Part shown: piece after piece, positions 14,051 through 19,307 of the stretch
Layout: every line of letters starts with the position of its first letter
Numbering within the stretch: the stretch's first letter is position 1
Assembly (NCBI GenBank): GCA_964541075.1
Contig: CAZIPZ010000065.1
Location: 1-19,307, forward strand
Direction of reading: 5' to 3'
DNA length: 19,307 nucleotides
From: CAZIPZ01 sp964541075
GTDB lineage: Bacteria > Acidobacteriota > Terriglobia > 20CM-2-55-15
Notes under the pieces: generated by a model
Seen by the model: only the letters and a program-made list of their open reading frames with translations
The model's database searches: none
Told to the model about the DNA's origin: nothing
Position numbers and translations under genes: made by a program

Positions 14051-15248
14051 AGGCAGTCACCTGACAAAATTTCTTGATCTGGGCCAACAACCGCATTGCA
14101 ATCGTTTCCTGACACAAAGTGAACTCGATCAGCCTGAATCCTTCTACCCGTTAGAGCTTCACTTCTGCAGTGATTGCGGCCTCGTCCAAATGGTGGAAGT
14201 CGTCGCCCCGGAGGTAATGTTCAAAGACCACCCTTACGTCTCAGGAACCACAGCAACGTTGTCTGAGCATTTTCGCAACGTTGCAAAAGACTTGGTGGAC
14301 AGATTCACGATCCCGCAGGACTCGCTTATTGTCGACATCGGCAGCAACGATGGCACTTTTCTGAAAGCCTTTTCAGGCTTCGCCGTCAGGACTCTCGGTG
14401 TTGAACCAGCTACGAAGATCGCAAATCTAGCTATCGATGCAGGCATCAATACGGTGAACGATTTTTTTTCGAGCCGAGTAGCGTCCGAAATCCGGGAGAA
14501 ATACGGGTCAGCAAAGATCATTAACGCTGCCGGTGTTTTTTTTCATGTCGACAACCTGGATGACTTCGTCCTCGGCGTTCGAACACTCCTTGATGAAGAC
14601 GGGGTCTTTGTGGTCCAAGCGATCTACCTGGTCGATATGATCGAACGCAACTCCTTTGACAACGTCTATCACGAACACGTTTGCCATTATTCGGTTAAAC
14701 CGCTGGATGTGCTATTCCGCCGCTTCGGCATGGAGATCTTCGACGTCCGCCGCGCAAACATCCACGGCGGGTCGATTGTCGCGTACGTTGGTAAAAAGGA
14801 TCGGTTCACTCGAACGGCTAACCCTGACCGCCTCAACGCCGAGGAGCGCACCAAAGGTCTGCACGACGTCCGTCGATTCGAAGACTTTGCTCGAAAAGCT
14901 GCGCAAATCCGCTCGGAACTTGTTGCGATGCTTCTGGACCTCAAATCCCAAGGAAAGCAAATCGCGGCGTATGGCGCTCCCGCAAAGGGAAATACATTAC
15001 TAAACTACTGTAAGATCGGTCCGAACATTCTAGACTACGCCACTGAAAAGAACCGGCTGAAATGTGGACTATATACACCCGGAATGCACATTCCAGTCAT
15101 ACCGGAAGAGGATGTCCAAGGCAAACCTCCGGACTATTACTTAATGCTTCCCTGGAACTTCCTTGATGAACTACTTGTTAAGGAAAAGGACTATCGAGCC
15201 CGTGGAGGAAAGTTCATCATCCCGATCCCAGAGCCGCGAATCATCTGA
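14028..15248 (+). CDS. Sugar C-methyltransferase (zinc-binding, SAM-dependent, three-domain)
   Basis: A 406-aa protein of the TylC3/NovU/EvaC family, which adds a C-linked methyl group to NDP-4-keto-deoxysugars to form branched sugars. The N-terminal zinc site has CRIC at residues 4-7 and CSDC near 47-50. The SAM-binding domain shows LIVDIGSNDGTFLKAF (near 100-115) and LGVEPATKIA, then VYHEHVCHYSV, conserved in these enzymes. The C-terminal domain holds IAAYGAPAKGNTLLNYC and IPVIPEEDVQGKPPDYYLML. Length is typical. The start is GTG 14028 with GGGAG 7 nt upstream, inside the end of the SDR gene. It ends the rightward operon; the 203 bp that follow (15249-15451) hold no convincing gene or terminator. 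Confidence 0.92.
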   Translation: MPTCRICKGSHLTKFLDLGQQPHCNRFLTQSELDQPESFYPLELHFCSDCGLVQMVEVVAPEVMFKDHPYVSGTTATLSEHFRNVAKDLVDRFTIPQDSLIVDIGSNDGTFLKAFSGFAVRTLGVEPATKIANLAIDAGINTVNDFFSSRVASEIREKYGSAKIINAAGVFFHVDNLDDFVLGVRTLLDEDGVFVVQAIYLVDMIERNSFDNVYHEHVCHYSVKPLDVLFRRFGMEIFDVRRANIHGGSIVAYVGKKDRFTRTANPDRLNAEERTKGLHDVRRFEDFARKAAQIRSELVAMLLDLKSQGKQIAAYGAPAKGNTLLNYCKIGPNILDYATEKNRLKCGLYTPGMHIPVIPEEDVQGKPPDYYLMLPWNFLDELLVKEKDYRARGGKFIIPIPEPRII

Positions 15249-15451
15249 TTCGGCCACTTGAAGGCAATCGTTACGGACGAAACTGAACGGCTGGTGCAGT
15301 GTCGGAATGGAGAAAGCATGCAAGCGAGCAGAATGAAACCCCGTCCGTCATGCGACACACGACTGATCAGAAAGCTGAAGTGACTGGATGAACGATCGAC
15401 CATCGAAGCAATACTACGGACGCATAAGAACGAAAGGAATGTCTCCGGAGT

Positions 15452-16591
15452 TTAGAGCTTTAACAACTGGCGATAGGCTGCTTCTAGGTTGTTTACGGAT
15501 GTCTCGATGTCGAACTCGGAAACTCGAGCCCTTCCGCGAAGGCCCATCTCCCGGCACAGCGAAGGATTTTCCACGAGTTTCAACACGGACGCTGCCATCC
15601 CGTTCACGTCGTGAGCCTCATGGAGGAAACCGTTGTCACCGTCAATGATCGCTTCGCGCGCCCCGTCGACATTAGTAGCGACAATGGGCAGCTCGCTCGC
15701 CATTGCCTCGGAAAAGACACAAGGCAAGCCCTCCCAGAGGGATGTGAGGACGACAACATCGAGGTTCCGGTAGACCTCGGGCATATCATCCTGCCAGCCA
15801 AGCAACGTAACGTGTTCCGAAAGACTGTGTTCACGAATCCTGGCTTCTACCGCTGGGCGAAGTTCTCCATCGCCAGCTAGGACAAAGTGAACATTCGAAG
15901 CCTTTGCTGCAACTCTGGCAGCGACATCGATGAAATCAACGGGTGACTTCTGTGGTTTCAGACAAGCCACCATTCCAATGACGACCTTTCGCGGATCAAT
16001 ACCCCATTTGGCAAGGCTCTTCTTTCTTTCCCCGCATGCCAAAAATTTCGCAACCGGTATCGCATCGCGGCACAGAATCCAGTCTTTCCTTCCAAACACG
16101 CCCGCTTTCTCACCCTTCTCTGCGTTCGCGTAGGAAACGACGACTGTCCTCGTAGTGATCTTTGTCGTCACACGCTCAAGCCACCGATAAATGTTTCGCA
16201 CGACTGGCGATTGAAAATCGTGAAAACTGAATCCATGGACGGTGTGAAAGATTATGGGGACGCCTGCTGTTCTTGCAGCCCAGCGTCCCAGAATGCCAGC
16301 CTTTGAACTGTGGGTGTGTACAACGTCCGGGCGCTCGCGGAAGAAAAGGCGCCACAAGGCGAGGAAAGCGGAAATGTCCTTGATTGGATGAACCTCGCGC
16401 ACCAGCGAACTGAGCCAAAATCGTTGGATATCGGAGATCTGATTGGCGCGGTCAATAAGCAATCCTTCATGACCAGTCACCAAACCAAGCTCATAGCGGT
16501 CTCTAGGCAGGCGCTCCAGAGTCATTAAAGTCACTTCCTGCGCCCCGCCCAACTCGAGTTTAGTAATGACGTGGAAAACCTTTGTCTTCAT
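15452..16591 (-). CDS. GT4-family glycosyltransferase
   Basis: A 379-aa GT-B-fold retaining glycosyltransferase, cytoplasmic or membrane-associated. The N-terminal domain has VFHVITKLELGGAQEVTLM (sugar-acceptor loop with GG) and PDVVHTHSSKAGILGRWAAR. The C-terminal donor domain has VVIGMVACLKPQKSPVDFI, HFVLAGDGELRP, HVTLLGWQDDMPEVY and the E-x7-E motif EGLPCVFSEAMASELPIVAT. The closest general resemblance is to capsule and exopolysaccharide mannosyl/N-acetylhexosaminyl transferases; the sugar is not predictable. It is last in the leftward operon, and its ATG overlaps the GHMP kinase stop (ATGA, 16588-16591). It converges on the C-methyltransferase gene. Confidence 0.93.
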   Translation of the reverse strand: MKTKVFHVITKLELGGAQEVTLMTLERLPRDRYELGLVTGHEGLLIDRANQISDIQRFWLSSLVREVHPIKDISAFLALWRLFFRERPDVVHTHSSKAGILGRWAARTAGVPIIFHTVHGFSFHDFQSPVVRNIYRWLERVTTKITTRTVVVSYANAEKGEKAGVFGRKDWILCRDAIPVAKFLACGERKKSLAKWGIDPRKVVIGMVACLKPQKSPVDFIDVAARVAAKASNVHFVLAGDGELRPAVEARIREHSLSEHVTLLGWQDDMPEVYRNLDVVVLTSLWEGLPCVFSEAMASELPIVATNVDGAREAIIDGDNGFLHEAHDVNGMAASVLKLVENPSLCREMGLRGRARVSEFDIETSVNNLEAAYRQLLKL

Positions 16592-17577
16592 CGCGAGCTA
16601 AATAGGATCGAACTTCCCTGGCTCTCGAACCGGAATCGGACTTCCTGAAGGTCGGACAACGCCGCACGGACCTTGTCCTGTTTTTCGGGTTCCACATAGA
16701 GAAGGAGAAATCCGCCTCCGCCGGCGCCCAGAAGTTTTCCACCGGTTGAACCCGCGCCTATTGCTCTCTCATACCAGTGATCGATTGCTTCCCCGCTGAC
16801 CACAGTGGACAGACTTCGCTTGATCATCCAGCCCCGATGCATGAGCTTGCCAAGGTTTTCGAGCTCCCGACCATTGCACACTGCGTCTACGGCCTGAGGA
16901 ACAAGTGAAGCCAGTTCCTTCAACTTCGGATGCAGTTCGCCCGTTCTCGTTCGATCGAGTTGCTCGGCAAGAATTTCCGAAGCGTGCCGCTGGAGTCCGG
17001 TATAAAAAAGCATCAGCCTGTCTTCGAGCGCATTGATGCGATCGTTCGTCAGCGGAATCGACCGGATGTTCACATCGCCTTGAGGCGTGTAGGTCGCATA
17101 TAGAAAGCCGCCAAAGGCGCACGCGTACTGATCCTGTAAACCTACACGTTCTTTGATTAGGTCTCTTTCAACGTGAACGGCCTCTTCGGCGAGCTGCCGT
17201 GGCGTGGCGAATTTCCCCTGCCACGCATATAGGGCATTAAGAAGACCGACTGTAAATGCGGAGGAAGAGCCCAGACCCGTGCGTGCAGGAAGATCCGTCA
17301 TACAGTGGATCTCGACCCCATGCTCGATTCCAAGATGCCTCAGACATTCACGCACCGAGGGATGGATGATTTCGTCAACTTGCTTCGTCAGTTCCAGTCT
17401 GGAGTAGCTGATGCGAAGCCTATGATCGAAGAACTCGCGCAGCTCCTGAACAGTGATATAGCAGAATTTGTCGATCGTGGCGGACAGCGTGTACCCGCTC
17501 TCCCTTGAGAAATACTCTGGATAGTCGCTGCCACCCCCAAGAAAACTGACCCGGACAGGTGTTCTTGAAATGATCAT
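16588..17577 (-). CDS. GHMP-family sugar kinase, D-glycero-alpha-D-manno-heptose-7-phosphate kinase-like
   Basis: In the GDP-heptose route HddA phosphorylates D-glycero-alpha-D-manno-heptose 7-phosphate at C1, ready for HddC to add GMP. This 329-aa protein begins MIISRTPVRVSFLGGGSDYP, the HddA/LmbP-type N-terminus, followed by LSATIDKFCYITVQEL. The GHMP phosphate-binding loop is LPARTGLGSSSAFTVGLL (about residues 96-113), and motif 3 is GGKLLGAGGGGFLLLYV near 285-300. VGLQDQYACAFGGFLYA is also typical. Length is normal. It starts 11 nt after the epimerase stop and overlaps the GT4 start by 4 nt. GmhA and GmhB are not in the window, so another C7 or C6 sugar is possible. Kinase fold sure, substrate moderate. 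Confidence 0.86.
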   Translation of the reverse strand: MIISRTPVRVSFLGGGSDYPEYFSRESGYTLSATIDKFCYITVQELREFFDHRLRISYSRLELTKQVDEIIHPSVRECLRHLGIEHGVEIHCMTDLPARTGLGSSSAFTVGLLNALYAWQGKFATPRQLAEEAVHVERDLIKERVGLQDQYACAFGGFLYATYTPQGDVNIRSIPLTNDRINALEDRLMLFYTGLQRHASEILAEQLDRTRTGELHPKLKELASLVPQAVDAVCNGRELENLGKLMHRGWMIKRSLSTVVSGEAIDHWYERAIGAGSTGGKLLGAGGGGFLLLYVEPEKQDKVRAALSDLQEVRFRFESQGSSILFSSR

Positions 17578-17588
17578 CGCACTGCAGC

Positions 17589-18524
17589 CTAAACGTTTGA
17601 TGAATCCGCACGCGACATCATGTGATACGCCTTCATCAGATCTTGAATTCCCCTGTCTAACGAGTGAACGGCACGGAAGCCTTTCGCGGCGATCTTGTCA
17701 TTGGAGACAATGTAATTTCGCTTGTCGGGATCCGATCCTATTTCTGCGTGGTGTATGTACAAGTCTGGAACGTGCTCCTTGATCTTCAATGCGAGTTCTT
17801 CCTTCGACAAATTCGCATCATTCAGACCAACGTTGTAGCTGTGCCCCTTCATGTCGTCAAAATGTTCCAGCGCGTATACAAAACAGCGGGCGACGTCTTC
17901 GATGTGGACGTAGTTTCGCTTGAAGTGTCTCTCGTAGAGAACGAGAAACCCGTCTGTCACCGCTCGATAAACGAAGTCGTTGACCAGCAGGTCCGTTCGC
18001 ATTCTCGGAGATACGCCGAAAACTGTTGCTAGTCTGAAGGACGCAGCGTTTGGACTCCCCAGCAAGATCTTCTCCGCCCGAACCTTTGTAACGCCATACA
18101 GGGAAATCGGCTCGAGCGGAGTTTCTTCGGTGCAGTGAACAGCGCCACTCCTCGCGCCATAGCCGCTGTTGGTGCATGGATAAAGAATCGGCTGCGTGGA
18201 ACTCCTAAAACGAAGGAGAGCCGCGATCGCCTCGTAGTTGACGGATTCGGCCGATAGAGGGTCAGAATCGCAAAGTTTCGCGCCCACGAGAGCCGCAAGC
18301 GGGATAATCACATCGTGTTTCGGCACAAGATTTTTGAGAGTCGCCTCATCACGAACATCGCCCAGCACGAAGTCGAAGTTCAGGTCGGAGCAATATCCAA
18401 GCAAGCTCCGCTGCTTGTACATCAAGCGATCCAAAACTGTCACTGAGTGCCCCGCCCTGAGCAAGTGTCCGACGAGAACCGATCCGATGTATCCGGCGCC
18501 ACCTGTAACGAGAATCCTGCTCAT
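17589..18524 (-). CDS. NAD-dependent sugar epimerase/dehydratase (extended SDR, intact YxxxK)
   Basis: A 311-aa extended SDR. RILVTGGAGYIGSVLVGHLL (residues 3-22) is the NAD-binding GxxGxxG; DVIIPLAALVGAKLCDSDP and YPCTNSGYGARSG line the active site; SLYGVTKVRAEK carries Tyr143 and Lys147. Further on come FRLATVFGVSPRMR and KRNYVHIEDVARCFVYALEH. In contrast to the two rightward SDRs its catalytic residues are complete. It resembles UDP-glucose 4-epimerase-like and GDP-heptose/hexose-modifying enzymes that sit beside HddA-type kinases; the exact reaction is not predictable. AAAGG lies 10 nt before the ATG. It starts 3 nt after the stop of the partial glycosyltransferase and ends 11 nt before the kinase start. 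Confidence 0.88.
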   Translation of the reverse strand: MSRILVTGGAGYIGSVLVGHLLRAGHSVTVLDRLMYKQRSLLGYCSDLNFDFVLGDVRDEATLKNLVPKHDVIIPLAALVGAKLCDSDPLSAESVNYEAIAALLRFRSSTQPILYPCTNSGYGARSGAVHCTEETPLEPISLYGVTKVRAEKILLGSPNAASFRLATVFGVSPRMRTDLLVNDFVYRAVTDGFLVLYERHFKRNYVHIEDVARCFVYALEHFDDMKGHSYNVGLNDANLSKEELALKIKEHVPDLYIHHAEIGSDPDKRNYIVSNDKIAAKGFRAVHSLDRGIQDLMKAYHMMSRADSSNV

Positions 18525-18527
18525 GGA

Positions 18528-19307
18528 TTAAAGACCTTTCAGACTATTGGTCCGAGCCCTTTGCAGGGCATCATAAAGGGCTTCAGGATTGTGAATTTTC
18601 AACCACTTCGCGGCGGACTCTTCCGCCTTCTTCTTGAAGCCCTCGTAGTTTGCTATTAAAACCTGGATCGCGCCGGCCATATCCTTCGGATCCTGGTCTC
18701 GAAACGCAACGCCAGCGCCGTACTTCATCAACTGGTCGGACATCCAGGTATTGTCGGTAACGACGACGGGTTTGCCAGCCGCCAGTGCTTCCACAAATAT
18801 TCCGGAAGTCCGTGAACGATAAAACTGAGTTCTTCGAGGAATAACGACGGCGCTCGAGTTCAATAGCAGTTGGGTGTACTCCTCGCCACTTAGGGGCCTT
18901 TCAATCAACTTCACGTTAGGCAATGCGGCGGCCTTCAGCTTTTCGCGCGCCATGCGGCTTTCAGTGTCATACGGGTCGTCAAGGTTAGTCTGGATGACAA
19001 ATTCAATGCAATCCCGCCGAAGCTCCGGCTCCAAAAGCTGCACGGCTTCGGCGAAAGTAGCAAAGTCCTTTTCGCTTCTAATACCACCGAGCCACACGAA
19101 CTGAGGCTTTGCCCTAAGTTCGGAGAACGCTGCGACCCTGTCGGTATGTGGAGTCGGAAGAACCGTGATTGGAAGGTATGTCAGGCGACCGAATTCACGG
19201 ACTAGTCGGTCGCTGTCGGTGACCAAGTGAATCTTTCTGCCACCCCTGGCCAGGCGCTCCAGCCATTTGAATCCGATCCAGGCAAAGTAAGCTCGCTTAT
19301 CGTAATG
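18528..19307 (-). CDS. GT4-like glycosyltransferase, C-terminal part (runs off the window)
   Basis: The frame is open to the right edge of the window: it can be read without a stop from 19307 as HYDKRAYFAWIGFKWLERLA and on into KIHLVTDSDRLVREFG, so the TTG at 19224-19226 is not the true start. The visible 259 residues are a GT-B donor domain: PQFVWLGGIRSEKDFATFAEA (near 68-88), IEFVIQTNLDD, NVKLIERPLSGEEYTQLL and SRTSGIFVEALAAGKPVVVT, in which the Glu is the nucleotide-sugar-binding acid of GT4 enzymes. The N-terminal acceptor domain is missing from the window. First visible gene of the leftward operon; 3 nt from the epimerase. Donor and acceptor unknown. Confidence 0.82.
   Translation of the reverse strand, partial: HYDKRAYFAWIGFKWLERLARGGRKIHLVTDSDRLVREFGRLTYLPITVLPTPHTDRVAAFSELRAKPQFVWLGGIRSEKDFATFAEAVQLLEPELRRDCIEFVIQTNLDDPYDTESRMAREKLKAAALPNVKLIERPLSGEEYTQLLLNSSAVVIPRRTQFYRSRTSGIFVEALAAGKPVVVTDNTWMSDQLMKYGAGVAFRDQDPKDMAGAIQVLIANYEGFKKKAEESAAKWLKIHNPEALYDALQRARTNSLKGL

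Noticed and set aside
15249..15451. 203-bp region between the two converging sugar operons
   Set aside because: Checked for terminators, small genes and repeats; only a short CTCCGGAG palindrome was seen, not enough to support a feature.
15388..15648. Plus-strand 86-aa ORF at the end of the GT4 gene
   Set aside because: Most of it is antisense to the conserved C-terminus of the glycosyltransferase; Arg/Ser/Pro-rich shadow composition and no ribosome site.
17664..18032. Plus-strand 122-aa ORF inside the epimerase gene
   Set aside because: Antisense to a well-conserved SDR; its hydrophobic look comes from the complement of conserved codons.

Overview
The window looks like a piece of a Gram-negative bacterial chromosome, most likely from Acidobacteriota and most likely from a metagenome or draft assembly. 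The evidence for the lineage is the type IV pilin N-terminus (FSLLELLIVVAIILIIATIA followed by IPSLLRSRQAANES), which I associate with acidobacterial pilins, together with a LolA carrier, which implies an outer membrane, and abundant Wzy-TPR and GT-C proteins. The lineage is an inference, not a search result. Two 10-N scaffold gaps (7153-7162 and 11154-11163) interrupt real genes. The second, and perhaps the first, can be closed from the sequence itself.

Layout. 1-1340: a leftward lolA and a rightward msrA, divergent. 1342-4629: two divergent membrane glycosyltransferases of the GT-C fold, one TMTC-like with C-terminal TPRs, the other PMT/ArnT-like. 4638-6280: three tandem leftward type IV pilins behind a candidate sigma-54 promoter. 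6407-9926: two rightward O-antigen-ligase/Wzy-type membrane proteins with C-terminal TPR regions, joined by an ATGA overlap. 9994-15248: a rightward sugar-nucleotide operon in which every adjacent gene pair overlaps: a 78-aa unknown ORF, a nucleotidyltransferase, a DegT/EryC1 PLP aminotransferase, two tandem paralogous extended SDRs and a three-domain C-methyltransferase. 15452-19307: a leftward operon meeting it head-on: a GT4 glycosyltransferase (partial at the window edge), an NAD-dependent epimerase, an HddA-like GHMP kinase and a second GT4 glycosyltransferase.

How the parts may work together. The right half makes one or more nucleotide-activated, modified sugars (aminated, C-methylated and possibly heptose-based) and assembles them with GT4 enzymes. 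The two ligase/polymerase-like proteins could polymerise or transfer the glycan. Because these proteins and the GT-C enzymes directly flank Ser/Thr-rich, Cys-free pilins, a pilin (or surface-protein) O-glycosylation island is an attractive hypothesis. Capsule, exopolysaccharide or O-antigen synthesis is the conservative alternative.

The most unusual direct observation is that both tandem SDRs have lost the catalytic Tyr of the YxxxK motif (Phe in one, Thr in the other) while keeping the Lys, the Ser region and the NAD-binding glycines. No tRNA, rRNA, CRISPR array, insertion sequence or transposase was seen.
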